DNA of 64,000 nucleotides. Source: Ryuthela nishihirai. Taxonomy: Eukaryota > Arthropoda > Arachnida > Araneae > Heptathelidae. Shown here one piece after another: positions 22,161 through 33,965 of the stretch (positions are counted from its first letter, which is position 1; every line of letters begins with the position of its first letter). The translations under genes were made by a program, and so were the position numbers. The stretch is taken from positions 55,081,751 through 55,145,750 of the forward strand of contig JAWZYU010000018.1 of NCBI GenBank assembly GCA_038380435.1, written 5' to 3'. Below the pieces are notes generated by a model, which saw nothing but the letters and a program-made list of their open reading frames with translations, searched no databases and had not been told where the DNA came from.

Positions 22161-23576
22161 ATTAATATCAAATAGAAATCTAATTTGTTCTATCACCTTC
22201 TTCTGTCGTATTTCAATTACTAGAAAATTATCTGAAACTCGAAAAAAATATATATATACATACACTTGAACAACTTATACGTATTGCTTGAAGAATCCAT
22301 CTCGGGCTTAGCACATTGAAATCTCTCTTACTTCGTTTAATTATCTTACTTATCACTCTCTAATTTAGAATCGCTCTTATCCATTTCGTTCGAAAATCCC
22401 TTTTATTTCTCATTTAGAAATCTTATTTATAAGCATTCCCCTTACACTTATGTTTCATACATAACTTCAATATCACGTATAAATTACTTTAGAAATTATC
22501 TCCTTTCAGAAAAACCAATAATAATTGTTTGATTATGTTTCAAAGAATTACACCTAGAAAGGCATTTCGAAATCCTCTTGAAATGCACTAATGCAATCCG
22601 ACAGGAATTATTCAGTTAATTTCCCATTTCAGTTTATTTCAGTATACTGGGCGTTTTCATTTTCCGTGCAAAAGAAAAGAGGAACCATCAATGTGCAAAA
22701 AAGCAATTAAGATCTAAGTACCGCTGAATGTCGGAAGATAAAGAATTAATGACAGATCTACGCAAGAAAATGATCGGTTTTCAGTTAAGCAAAATTCAAG
22801 ACTATTAAAAGCATTGAAGTGGCAAAAATGGAAATGTAAAAGAGAAAAAATGGAGTTGCTTCACAGTAAATACCATTATTTGCTGTAGAGATATCTTTGA
22901 AAGACTAATTTATTTATAACAAAACACTTCCCAAGCTATTCAAGGTGACAACTACAAGTAAATTATTTTTGATCCTGGATTCCACCTACTAATTAAATAT
23001 TTAGGGCAAACCAACAAGCATTTTTAACGCAAATCACTATAATCCGTTCAGCAAAAATATGATACCAGATACCTGAAGTATCCACAAGAAATGTTTAACT
23101 CGGGCGCCGGCATAAATAATATTTTTTAAGCGAAGTATTGGGGGGGGATATATGTTGGGAAAACGAGTTTTATAGCAATAGAAAGAAGTATGTGAATGTA
23201 ACGTGAAAAGAAATAATACACACTAAGTAATATTTAATGTTATTAAGTGAAATATTAACTTTATTTGAACATTTTAATCAGTTGCGAACATTAACTTTAT
23301 TACCGACGTAAAAGGTATATCGATATCAGATCTCATAAGAATTCGCTCGTTTGAAGAGTAGAAAATGGAAACTTTAATTTATCACTCGTATCTGTTGATT
23401 TCTCAATGATCCTTCTAACTCGATTGTAAAGAAAATGATTTCTGCCTCTAATCGAACCTCTTTTAGGTTCAAGTGAAACACTCAACCCTAACTTTAAGAT
23501 AAGGAGTTTGGCAAGCTTCTTTCGAGTGCACAGATGACGAGTTAAAAGAAACGAAGAAAACGTTTTACCTGCACCT
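22161..23576. other. Unassigned AT-rich DNA
   Basis: No gene, tRNA or bounded repeat is supported. A G-run lies at 23140-23146. Confidence 0.5.
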
Positions 23577-23725
23577 GACCAATTATCATCACTTTAATTT
23601 TCTCTGTGTTCATAAACAAACCATGTCAATTACCTGTCTCATTAGAACTCTAATGAAAGCATTCATCTCGTAACGACACTTGTCAAAAAGGCTTTATCCT
23701 CAGCATAGTCAAAGACAAATATTTT
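23577..23725 (-). mobile_element. RTE-like LINE relic (reverse transcriptase fragment)
   Basis: It parallels the minus-strand LINE B at 41695-41850: CACCTGACCAATTATCATCA, CTTTAATTTTCTCTGTGTT, CCTGTCTCATTAGAACTC, AAAGCATTCATCTCG and ATCCTCAGCATAGTC. In intact copies this segment encodes the YADD..INREKTK..IGQ stretch after the catalytic motif. The reading frame is lost. Confidence 0.7.
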
Positions 23726-26700
23726 AAAATCTCCAACAATGCACACACACACATATATATAATACTGGTTATTGTTGTTATCAGTTAAAAATTTTGTACA
23801 AGTTCAAAAATATGTTAATTTTATTTTAATTAATAATAAATATCAATATCAAAAGGGCCCCTTTCCTTGGAAAAGTGGAGGAGGGCCTCAATTTGCAGCT
23901 CGGAGGGTGGGCCCTCTTAATCCGGCCCTTCCAGTAAGGTCAAAATTGCTACAAGGTAGAGACTATTCACTGTAAACTACTCTCCAAAATATGTTAATCA
24001 GCTTAAAGTGTGTAAGTGTAAATGTAATCACTCTGGTGTGTTATTGCGTCCCATTTACATCTTTAATAAAAAACGAAATGATGTTCTCTTTATGTATTAT
24101 ATATTATATAACGAAAAGAAATGACATATAAATAATGAATTAGAAATGCCCAAGACTTTGATATATTTCTAGAAGCTCTATTTCAAATATTAATCATGTT
24201 TTATGTATTAAACTAAGGGTAATGAGGAGTTCGAGCTCAACCATTTGACCAAAATCAATACCTAAAAAGACAATTGTCAAATAATGTACAAAAAAGTATT
24301 CGCCTAAGTGATTTTTGATTCTTCATTTTAAGGCTCTAGCAAATTTTAAAATATTTATAATCAGTTGATGACAAAGTTAAAATATCAATGCTATTTTTGA
24401 AGCTGAAAATAATCAGTTTTTAAGAGCAAGATTTCTTTTCTTATTTTTTTTGAGTGAAAATCATTATAATGCTAGAGGCAATTTTATAGCTTTTGCAATT
24501 GATCTTTTTATTTTTTAAATATTTCATACTGAAATATTACTTTTTAAACCATTTTCAACTCTTTTTTTTAATTTTACACTAGAATAAAAAGCAAAACAAT
24601 AATATAGCTTTTTATTTATTTTTCCTTAGCTTTTTATATATTTTTCCTTAGCTTTTTATATATTTTTTCTTAGCCTTTCCATATTTTTCCTTATCTTATA
24701 TTCCATTTAATCAAACTGTGTAAGAAAATTTTGAGGAAGGTGCCCACAGAATCATCTACACTTCGTAACGGGTACGTTGTACTGTTTCGCAAAATGTTTA
24801 ACTGCTCTTGAACGTCTGACAGGGTAAGATCCACTTTCTTGATGTTATAAGTATCGTCACTAAACGCAATTAATTTCTGAATACAAGCACTGAGTACTTT
24901 TTTCCGAATTGAGTGAATATTTTAATGCATGCATGTTCACCAAGCATTGAACGAATTTTTGAAAACTTGTGTTTGGAGAATTGCTCACTGCTTGTAGTCA
25001 GAAAAATCATTCACCCATTGACCAACTTTCTAAATGCAAACTTTGGCTAATCGGGAATACGAGTAAATTTCTGAATGTAAGGATAGAGTGAATTTTTTAA
25101 TGAAAGCATATAATACCGTTTTAAACCTTAATATAATGTCAAATTTCTTCCGCTCTATGAATTATGGTAGATGATATTTTTCAAAAGGAAACCTTAATAA
25201 ATTTGATTTTTATGTTATTGTTTTCAAACGATAGTATTCTAGTCAATTATTAAGCACCAAAACTATTTCCACTCATTTGAAAGCAGTAATTATAAATGGA
25301 CCACTTGTATTTTAATCCTGGTTCGAGTTTGAAATTTTCTTTCCTCAGATCATTCAAACTCCATTTTGAAGCTATTCGTAGTCGGAAAATATCAACAGCT
25401 AAGAGTGGAAAATACAGAAGACTGAATAATATTATCAATCAGATTATTTCAATCATTTCTCGCAGATATATAGTTTTAAACGTGGTTCCTCTATTAATAA
25501 ATTGCAGCATGACATTTCAAACATTTAACTTTAATTAAAAGATTGAAATCTTAACTCAAACTACGAAAATCTTGAACTAGCAAACTGATTACAGAGTTTG
25601 CTACTGTTTCAGCCGGCACATATTGTGACAACTGCAACTGAGACAGTGGTCAGCAGTCACTTCGATCTTAGTAGGGTATTTCTTCTACGAGAAGGCCTGT
25701 TAAGGCTAAGAATAGCTTCCATTATTCCTGTGTGTCCAAATTAATGGGGGGAAAAATCATTATTTATTTTTAAATATTCTTTGCGCAATTATAAGGAAAG
25801 CTGTAAATTTAAATTATGACTGTGCATGAACAGGGATCGCATGGGTTTACATCAAGCCCGGGCTATGGGGCCGAACCCAAACCAGAAACCATCTATAATA
25901 ACGACAGAATACTTCAACTGTGCTTAGGGTCCTTCGATACTTTAATCTAATATCTAATCTAAGAGATAAGCAAAAAAAGAGAAAAACCCTAAAACAAATA
26001 GCGGAATTATCTCGAAAGAAGAAAGAACACCCGAAAAAGTTAGTTTTTGACGTCATCGACAACATCTAGTGGACAATGTCTACAAGAATCGTACCTTGTT
26101 GCAACACGCCCACTTCTATTATCTCTCTCTGAGCCAAGGATATTTTTAGTTCATTTATCCGTAGCTGGGGATTGTGTCTCTTTGCTTCGGTAGTATTTGC
26201 CCTGTCGCATTTTAAGGTTTGGGAAAGGCTTCTCTTTCGATTTACTCTAGAACAAATATCGTTATGGCTTTAGCTATTAATATCTAAATCTATGTGATAA
26301 AATGATTGCAAATGGTATGAACTCTATCAGTAGCACAACCTATGTAAATAGCTATCAATTTTCATAATTTCTGATAGTGATTATCGTGACTTTGAATCTT
26401 AATAGAAATAATGTGATGTAGATAGACAAAAAAAACTGCAAGACAAATTGCTGTGAAATTAAAATTTTTTAATCAAACAGTGTACAATATGGTTCCAAAG
26501 CTGCTCTTAACGTATACTTAATGTAATATTAAAGTACAGCCTGTAGTGTCAGATTTTCGAGGAAAAATGACCAATTGGTTGTGCGGTTTAATGTCTCAAT
26601 AGTAATTAGGCTACAATTAGCTAAAGAAAAAGGAAACAAAAAATTTTAAAGTCATAATGATGCATAACTAAACTTACAATGCACATGCCGTAAACAGAAT

Positions 26701-27058
26701 AAAATAAAACAATTGTAAAACGACGCAGTAGCCAAAGTCTAGTATAGGATAGATGTGTTTGGATGACTAAATTAATACACAGTCTGGTTGGACTTGCACA
26801 GTTCATGACTGCTTGAGGATTTTGTATGTATGTATACTGGGGTCCAAATGTTAAGTATAGTTGACAAAACCGGCTATATTTAGCAAACAATCGGCGAAAA
26901 CAGCAACACAATATACGTTCAGATAATGGCGGGCACATGAAAATATGTAGTAATGAGGCGACAGCATGTGACCACGCATAATTTGCATGAGACAAAAACT
27001 TCAAACCTGTAATAATATAAAAAATGGGATAGGTATGAGAAAACCTCATTTCTCATCG
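23726..27058. other. Long unassigned AT-rich interval
   Basis: 23855-23960 is GC-richer, with GGGCCCTC..AATCCGGCCC typical of hAT-MITE ends. 24604-24700 is a tandem array of about four 24-bp units (TTTTCCTTAGCTTTTTATAT-like). A 142-residue minus-strand frame (27049-26621) has no recognisable domain; it is rich in aromatic residues and cysteine and may be chance. Nothing else is supportable. Confidence 0.45.
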
Positions 27059-27068
27059 CCAGCGTATT

Positions 27069-27862
27069 ATGTTTGTGTTCGAACTAATTCGTTGCTGTGA
27101 CAATTTGCCACATAGACGGCATAGGGATGCCCTTACACGTGACCGGGCTATCGTGACGTTAGTATCAGGCCGAACACAGAGGTATGTTGCCAGGGCAATA
27201 GGTGTGCACCAATTCGGAGTGTCAAGGATGTGGAGAAGGTACCAAGAGAGATCAAAGATTAGTCATCCATATGTGAAGGGCTGACCACGACTTTCAATGG
27301 ATGGCTCAGGATCACCGTTATATGGCACTAACAATGGACCAATGTTCTGTAACGAATCTAGATTCAGTTCACAGAGTGATAGTCATCGTGTTATCATCTA
27401 GAGAGAACCCAACCCGTTAGCACCCATAAAACATCAGAGAAATATAGTATTACAGAAGTAGTGGTTTACTGGTCGAAGGTGGTATTATGTTACATGTCCA
27501 CACGCCGTTCCATGTCTTTTCTGGAGTAAATTTACAGGCCTCAGACCTCAAACCCTAAATGAGGCTTCTTCGGGTGTTGTTATTCGTCCGTAATTCTTGT
27601 TTATGAATGATAACGCACATCCACATAGAGCTACTTTAGTAGATGATTTCCTTGAAAATGAAGACATCAAACCTATGTCATGGCCAACATATTCGCCGAA
27701 CCTGAACCCAATAGAGCGTAGTTGCACAGACGGATTTCAGCACGTGAAGCTCCTCCCAGAACTCTCCTGGAGCTCTCTGATCTGCTCTCATACAGGAGTG
27801 AGAGTTAATGCCGAAGGATTTATTTACTGCTCTTGTCAACAGCATGCAACGTCAATGTGACA
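27069..27862 (+). pseudogene. Tc1-like transposase pseudogene (DD34E)
   Basis: The N-terminal frame (27069-27284) carries a helix-turn-helix-like segment, ALTRDRAIVTLVSGRTQRYV then ARAIGVHQFGVSRMWRRYQE, typical of Tc1 DNA-binding domains. After frame breaks, about 27353-27390 reads FCNESRFSSQSDS, the FSDESRF motif with the first catalytic Asp changed to Asn. 27597-27720 gives FMNDNAHPHRATLVDDFLEN then SPNLNPIER, with 34 residues between Asp and Glu as in DD34E. There are several frameshifts and no clear terminal repeats. Beyond NPIER the frame no longer follows the family. Confidence 0.88.
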
Positions 27863-28077
27863 CTTGTCTCGTTTTAATGGATCATCAGACAGCTTACTAC
27901 TGAACACTCGTGCACGAGTGAATGACTCTCTACGTAACTTCTCCAACTGGCACCCTACTGAACTACAGGGCATTCGCGCATTTGTTTCTTCCTTCCATTT
28001 TTCATCTGCATTATATCGCACATGCCATTCTATCGTCTCGTATTTTTCATTTTATCCGTTTTGCAAACTAGACACCA

Positions 28078-28104
28078 GTGTCTGTCTGTCTGTCTGTCTG
28101 TCTT
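28078..28104. repeat. TCTG microsatellite
   Basis: About six TCTG units occur immediately before an R3 element. Confidence 0.9.
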
Positions 28105-28112
28105 TATGTATG

Positions 28113-28339
28113 CAGGCCGGATTTAGAGAGGGGAAGGAAGACATGCCCCCTTTCAGAATGAGAATGAGGATAAAAGAGACAAAACCTTTTTAAACTTATT
28201 TATATTTCAGGCATTTTTCAAGAAATTTTTAAACACCTGTGAAATGGAGGGGGAAATGTTATAGTTCATTGGAAATCAAGTGTCTTGCTCCCTCCCTTTT
28301 ACATATTTACGGCTCGATTGTGTTTATTGGCCCTCCCTG
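28113..28339 (-). mobile_element. R3 repeat copy with hAT-like ends
   Basis: It starts CAGGCCGGATTTAGAG and ends GGCCCTCCCTG, giving CAGG../..CCTG ends as in hAT MITEs. Flanking octamers TATGTATG (28105-28112) and TACGTATA (28340-28347) agree at 6 of 8 positions, compatible with an aged 8-bp target duplication. The internal order is the reverse of the copy at 17350. It has no coding capacity and would depend on a transposase elsewhere. This copy is the best evidence for the ends of R3. Confidence 0.65.
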
Positions 28340-28344
28340 TACGT

Positions 28345-28380
28345 ATAGGTAGGTAGGTAGGTAGGTAGGTAGGTAGGTAT
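28345..28380. repeat. GTAG microsatellite
   Basis: About eight tandem TAGG/GTAG units directly follow the R3 copy. Confidence 0.92.
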
Positions 28381-28964
28381 TCATGCATGTATGTATATAA
28401 AGAAGCATTGTAGAAAATAATTAACAGTGTTCGTGAATAACAGACAAAATTCGATAACATTTAATCCTGTTAAAATAACCAGTAAAATATAAAAAGTGGA
28501 AGACGGGTTGTAAAAATTAATATTCAATTAAAAATATCCGAGTGTAGGAAATTCGAACAATAAAATATGAGATTTGAATACAGATATTAGCGTTAAAAGA
28601 GGGAAAATGAAGTGAAATGTGATGAATATTTAAAATGTTATCACAATAATCAGATAAAAGTTGGTCATCCACTCGAAGAAGTAAAGAGAGTTAACACCTT
28701 GACCTCAGAGAATCTGCTCAAGTAAAACATGCTCATTGCGAACACAAGACTGCCTGGGTGTGACCATAGGATAGACATAGAGATATTTATTCTGAATGTG
28801 CTCTACCCAAGATTTCATCAGTTTGATGGTAAAGCACTGCCTGAAGTTTTTTAACTAACAGTTGTAAAATGACAGATATGAAAGAAGCCGATCTGTTAGG
28901 TCATGAGCAGTATCCATGCAGAACCTTAAAAATAAAATAACCCACCCTCATGCAGCTACTTGCC
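28381..28964. other. Unassigned DNA
   Basis: No frame or repeat boundary is supported. 28640-28860 has a more even composition but no recognisable motif. Confidence 0.45.
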
Positions 28965-29122
28965 ACAGAAGTCTTACGGGAACCTATCACTATAACACGT
29001 CATAGAGACGATCTGTGAGGAAAGGAGACCTCAGCAAAAAGACAACAAAGAAAACAAAAATCCTCTAAATCAAGTCCTTGTGATTAGTCGCCAAGCACTC
29101 TAACCACTGAGCAACCGGAACG
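28965..29122 (-). mobile_element. tRNA-derived SINE, family 2
   Basis: Read on the minus strand, the head CCGGTTGCTCAGTGGTTAGA, then GTGCTTGGCGACTAATCAC, is tRNA-like. The body TTTTTGCTGAGGTCTCC, TTTCCTCACAGATCG follows as in the copies at 4033 and 21325. The B box is degraded. Confidence 0.65.
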
Positions 29123-29697
29123 TCAGAATTAAAAATTGTTTTCCTCTGTTGATCATGAAGTTTATTGCACTAATATTGTTGATTAATTAATTAAGTTTAT
29201 TGCCCTACAAAATCTTTTGAGATTTTCCGAATTAAGCATTGGAAATTCAAATTAGAAACTCAATATCTTGGAGAATAAGATTTTTATGGAATTGGAACTG
29301 AAGATAAAATGAAAATAAAAATCAAATTGGTTTAACAATTCTTTCAAATTTCATCTAGTTTGATGATACTTTTAAAGTAACAACGAAACTTGTGCTTAAT
29401 ATTACCATTATCGCGTTTTCTTTCATTCTTTATACAACACTAAGATGTATTATGAATTGACATAGTTTCGTATCGGAAAGATGTATTTATAATTACACTA
29501 TATGTAGTTTTATATAATCAGAATTTTTGAAATCGTATAGTAGGTTCACGAAAGAGACAAATATCCTGATACTTAGTTAATGTGAAAACTGTATTATTCC
29601 AGATACAAAATCCCATTCCTTTAAAATGCTGTTATAAAATACTCTCATGATCTTATTTCCGAAAAACCCTAATTGTACCATGACACTGAAATCATCA
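29123..29697. other. Unassigned AT-rich DNA
   Basis: No supported feature. Confidence 0.5.
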
Positions 29698-29705
29698 CAT
29701 AGAGA

Positions 29706-29944
29706 CAGGGTCGGATTTACGGATAAGAGGACTAAGCAGCAGCTTAAGGCTCTGGCTACTGAAGGACCCCCAAATCCTTCTGTGAAAAACTTTCAGAACT
29801 GTAGGGACCATTTGAACTACATACCAGAAGGCCCTAAATATTCTTGTGAAAGAACATTTAGGGCACCATAAGGTCCCTAAATGTTCTTCCATTTACCTAA
29901 ATGTAGTTTCGCTTAGGACACTTGGACCTTTAAATCCGCTACTG
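29706..29944. mobile_element. hAT-type MITE, 239 bp, with 8-bp target duplication
   Basis: The ends CAGGGTCGGATTTACGG and (reverse-complemented) CAGTAGCGGATTTAAAG are imperfect terminal inverted repeats. CATAGAGA (29698-29705) and CATACAGA (29945-29952) flank it, matching at 7 of 8 positions, the hAT hallmark length. Inside, GAACATTTAGGGC and GTCCCTAAATGTTC form a hairpin. Frames on both strands across it have no domain. Confidence 0.85.
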
Positions 29945-29952
29945 CATACAGA

Positions 29953-30467
29953 AAAAGAAAGAACAGTCATACTACGATAACGAGAAGCCGAAAGCAAAAG
30001 TTCTGATGATGTTTTATAATGATATTTCAATTCAAATTCATTACATTTAAACAACTCGTTAAGGAGTTGTGATCTTTATTATCAGTTCATCAAAACCTCT
30101 GAGAAGTCAAATTGTAGGGGCTCTCAATTTGTAATGCAGAAAAATAGGAAAATTATACATCTTTATAGAGACGATACTTCTCAGACAGCGAATAACGTTG
30201 CTTAGGTTGTGTACAGTCTAGGTCAACGATTCCCAAACTATGGTACGCGAGATTAATGTCCGAATTCATTCACACATGAATTTGCATAACATTTCAGCAT
30301 GATAAATGCACGAAATCGAATGATTTTCCGTATATATTAGAAATCTTTAGCTCAGTTTCAAAATTAAACTGTTCGAGTTTTCATTTTGATCTATCTATCT
30401 GTCTGTCTGTTTGTCTGCATTGACCACTGCAATAATCGATAGAAAAATAATTTATGATTGGGATGTT
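29953..30467. other. Unassigned DNA with a possible hAT-MITE end
   Basis: 30228-30260 (ACGATTCCCAAACTATGGTA) looks like one terminus of a hAT-like MITE of the kind at 33727, with no matching second end. Short TCTA/TCTG microsatellite units lie at 30385-30416. Confidence 0.45.
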
Positions 30468-30842
30468 TTACCTCTAAGCGGCACGTTTTGCACACCATGG
30501 GCTAAATGGCCAGGTCACATGGACTCCGAAGGTTCAGAGAAGGTTGGGGGGAGGAGACCCGCTAAAACAGCTGTTGGGAGACGGATTGTAACCTCCGGTC
30601 AAGGCCATCATCGTGTTCTATTAATCGTGCACAGGGAATGGTTCTCCCGCATACGGGGCCACGGTTTAACGTCCCATCCGACGGACGGCAGGCTTTCCAA
30701 GCCCTTAGGTGTCCCCTACTGACGTGGAACCCTACTGACGTAGGAGTTTTGCGGAGATAATCTTAAAACTGACCCAGCTGGGATTCGAACCTGGGAACTA
30801 CAGATTACAAGCCTGGCGCGCTACCGAATGAGCCACCCCGCC
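30468..30842 (-). mobile_element. tRNA-derived SINE, family 1, reversed
   Basis: On the minus strand the head GGCGGGGTGGCTCATTCGGT, CCAGGCTTGTAATCTGTAG and CCCAGGTTCGAATCCC gives A box and B box. The body runs down to the GTGCAAAACGTGCCGC..AGAGGTAAAA tail at 30468. A short duplication of the TACTGACGT segment occurs near 30718-30740. The plus-strand frame 30411-30722 is antisense to the SINE. Confidence 0.9.
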
Positions 30843-31055
30843 TTTAATATATGTTGAATAATATCAGGTATACCAAAAATTAACGTCGTTTTACACTTAA
30901 CGAAATGTAATCTTAATTTATTTTTACGCTTTTTTTTTTGTTTGTGGTTATATATCATTTATTTTTACATATTAACATAAAAACCTTTTTTATATGTATT
31001 TTCAAAAATAAGTTTCTTTTTTTTTTAGTTTTGCTTTCGTACATCCTTATTTGTA

Positions 31056-31465
31056 TCTTGACCAACAATGATAGAGTGTAGACCTGCCTAATTCGCATTT
31101 TTCCGTCGCATATTTATGCAAAAAAAACAACAACCGTAAGACGGTGCATAAACACCGCACATATGTAGTCATCAACTATGTTGTCTGGATAGATTTGCAT
31201 AAATGCTTTCCCCTTCGAAATTTAAACAGCAATTTTGCTTATATATTCGAATTTCTAAAGCAGTGTTTTTGGCGAATTTCAACCATTTATAAGATGAATC
31301 CAGTTATTTCCAATCGTTTTATTTGTTAAGCAGGATTGGAGAGAAATATTTGTTTGTGCAGTGTTTGGGTACCATGTAGATAAGTTTTATATTGTAAACG
31401 ATTGCGCGTAAATCTACGTTTTTTCGCATTTCGGCAGGTCTGTATTTTATCATTGTTGGTCAAGA
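31056..31465. mobile_element. 410-bp MITE with terminal inverted repeats and TTGTA duplication
   Basis: It begins TCTTGACCAACAATGATA and ends with the exact reverse complement of those 18 bases. Similarity between the ends continues less perfectly over about 33 bp (GACCTGCC shared). TTGTA occurs at 31051-31055 and 31466-31470, a perfect 5-bp flanking repeat. Inside is AT-rich sequence with one 61-residue frame and no transposase motif. The superfamily is not identifiable from the ends. Confidence 0.88.
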
Positions 31466-31479
31466 TTGTATTATGTATT

Positions 31480-31922
31480 CAGTGCTGTCCAACTTCTCTA
31501 ACACCGATGGCCACTTTTTCTTTCGCCAATATTTCGCGGGCCAAAAGAAAGAATAGGACAGGATAGGTAATTGAAAAGTCAGTTCATGTCACTTCAAAAT
31601 ATTATTTTATTTATGCAAAAAATAATAAGTAATAAAAAACCAATATAAATTTTCTAAACCTTATCAAATATTTAATAAATTTAATGAGAGCATTGTGGCC
31701 GTAGTTGTTGGGCAATAAGAATAGAATGAGTAAGTTGAAATAATGCAATAATAATTGCAAATGGAATGAGTAAGTTGAAGATTGCATATCAAGTAAAGTA
31801 ATATAAGTTGGCAAAAAATTAGAAGGTGGATTGCAGATATTTATTTAAAATTTCAAGTAAGAACTTGATTTTGTTCGCGGGCCACAAAAATCCTTGTGCG
31901 GGTCGTCAGTTGGACAGCGTTG
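31480..31922. mobile_element. hAT-like MITE
   Basis: The left end CAGTGCTGTCCAAC and the right end GTTGGACAGCGTTG are inverted with two mismatches. Subterminal GCGGGCCA occurs near both ends (31538 and 31878) in inverted-type positions. An 8-bp target duplication is no longer visible. It starts 15 bp after the MITE at 31056-31465, so two unrelated MITEs lie side by side. Confidence 0.75.
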
Positions 31923-33718
31923 TTAATTTCGGTTGACGTAAATATTTTTATCTTGAAACACTGAATTTGTTTTTCCTCCTTGAAACATTCCCCCACCTTG
32001 AAACAATTCTTGCTGAAGTCCATGCACGTCTGCACACATTCAACTTATTTTTTAAAAGATAAATTAATGAAAATAAATGAAAGCTTTAATAGTGCCTCTA
32101 ATTGTGGAAAAAGCTGCAAAATACCAAAATTTTAAACAGATATTGCAAACGATCTATTGATGCTAGAAATTTCCAATTTTGATGGACCAAGTGGTACACA
32201 TTGGAAACAATGATTTGCCCTCTAACTCCTAGGGACCATGGGAAAAAGCAATGTTTTTGTTTTAACACACAAAAAAAAGGTTATTTTGTATTATAAAATA
32301 CAAAATAACATTTTTTTGTGTTTTCTAATAATTTGTTGTTTCTAATAAAATATTACTATCTTCAATTTTTCTAATAATCCATTAATTCCAATTTCCATTG
32401 TTAGAAATTGCTAAAAAATTTTCATTCTCTTGGAAAACGAACATACCATATTTGAGAGATACAATATGGTTATTCTTCCAGTTTTATAATAAAGTGGCTA
32501 CACACCTTATCTCTTATCAATGACGTGTACTTTCATTTTGAAAGAACTTTATTTTGACAGCAAAATCACATTTATTATAGCTTTGGGATTGATTCAAAGA
32601 CCATTGATTTCAAACTTTTCGACCTTCATTCCGGAGAGAAAAATCAATCTCAGTGACAAACCTCAAAAGTAATAAAGCATTCCAAAAGCTTACTGATAAC
32701 GTTTTGCGATATTTACAGAGATGACTCTTTTGTATTCTGTTTCGCACGTAACTTCAAACTTTCCTTTATAAGATACTTTTCAGAACAAGCTTTTGTACCT
32801 TACGTGCTGAAGAATTGTCTCTTGATCGGTGGAAGCATGTGCCATCTAAATCCTCTTCCTGTCTCCCTTTGCACTAGATAGAATAAAACATGTCTACTTC
32901 GGCAGCTTCCAAAAAGTTCAAACGGAGCTCGTGACGTTGCCATGACAACGGGGAGATTGTTAGTAACGAACTCATAGACAGCCGCAGTACGTGAAAGTGA
33001 CGAAATAATAAAAATCCGTGAAATGTTAAATGACTTATTTACTGTCACGTTCGTTTAGAACTAGGCAGAGTTTCTTAAACTATATTTAAAATTTATCTCA
33101 TGCTGGTGTTTATTTGTTAGGATAATTTTGCTGACCTCAGAATTAATTTCGCTACAATTAAGTGTTCGAATAATTACGTGCTTGTTTGTGTTAACCTAGT
33201 TTGAATGAGGAACAAATTAAAACAATCAAATTTGTCTTTCCAAAATGGATTCAAGCTTTCTACTAGTGATTAGTATCAGCAATACTATCAGAAGAGGATC
33301 GTTGCTGTATGTAGTTCTACTTTTATCAGAGTAAAAATATTTTTTTTCATTTGGTGAATATTTGCGCAAAAAATATAAAATAAATATATTACTTTGTCAT
33401 CGTTTGCAGAGCATTAGACAATGTTTTTCTTTTTAAAAGCAAATAATAATTATGGAATCTAGCATCTCACTTTCTACTACTTCAGTAACATTTTAAATCA
33501 CAGTACCTGTCATCACGAGGTCGAGGGTTCAGATTACACCCTGCTCAAGACAATTTTTTCTCTATGCCCAAGTTGACCTACATCATAATAGTGTCCAAAA
33601 AAAGTTATAAATCTTGAAATTCTCTTTTAACTTATTTTGTAAGCATCTGAATTTTGTGAGGGCAAGGTCAAATAAAGACAACTTTAGTGAAAAAAAAACA
33701 TAATTGTTGTAATAATTA
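31923..33718. other. Unassigned AT-rich DNA
   Basis: No gene is supported. At 32936-32949 GTTGCCATGACAAC resembles an X-box (RFX-type) dyad with one mismatch, which is weak evidence alone. The minus-strand frame 33048-32800 covers it but has no recognisable domain. Confidence 0.45.
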
Positions 33719-33726
33719 TTTAGACT

Positions 33727-33957
33727 AGGGATTCGTAACGTGGGTAAATTTTTTTTACCACGTTGCAAACGCGGTACAATTTTTTGGGGTACGCCGTGAG
33801 AATTCAAAAGTCGCTAAATCTAGTAACAAAGTCAGTGTTTTATTTTATTCCCATTGCTATACTATAACTATAGTTTTATCTATCTATATAAGGGGTACGC
33901 CAGTTATATACACGTTTCCAGGGAATACGTGAATCATAAAAGGTTGATAACCACTGG
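33727..33957. mobile_element. hAT-like MITE with aged 8-bp duplication
   Basis: TTTAGACT (33719-33726) and TTTAGACA (33958-33965) flank it, 7 of 8 identical. The right end AAAGGTTGATAACCACTGG reversed resembles hAT termini, and the left end GGGATTCGTAACG is a weak match. The motif GGGGTACGCC occurs twice inside (about 33788 and 33892). Confidence 0.65.
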
Positions 33958-33965
33958 TTTAGACA

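Noticed and set aside
26621..27049. 142-residue minus-strand open frame
   Set aside because: Rich in Cys, Phe and Tyr with no domain or motif I recognise; it abuts a Tc1 relic and is best explained as a chance frame in AT-rich DNA.
32936..32949. RFX X-box-like dyad GTTGCCATGACAAC
   Set aside because: One mismatch to the motif and no gene nearby; a 14-bp match is expected by chance at this window size often enough to be unconvincing.
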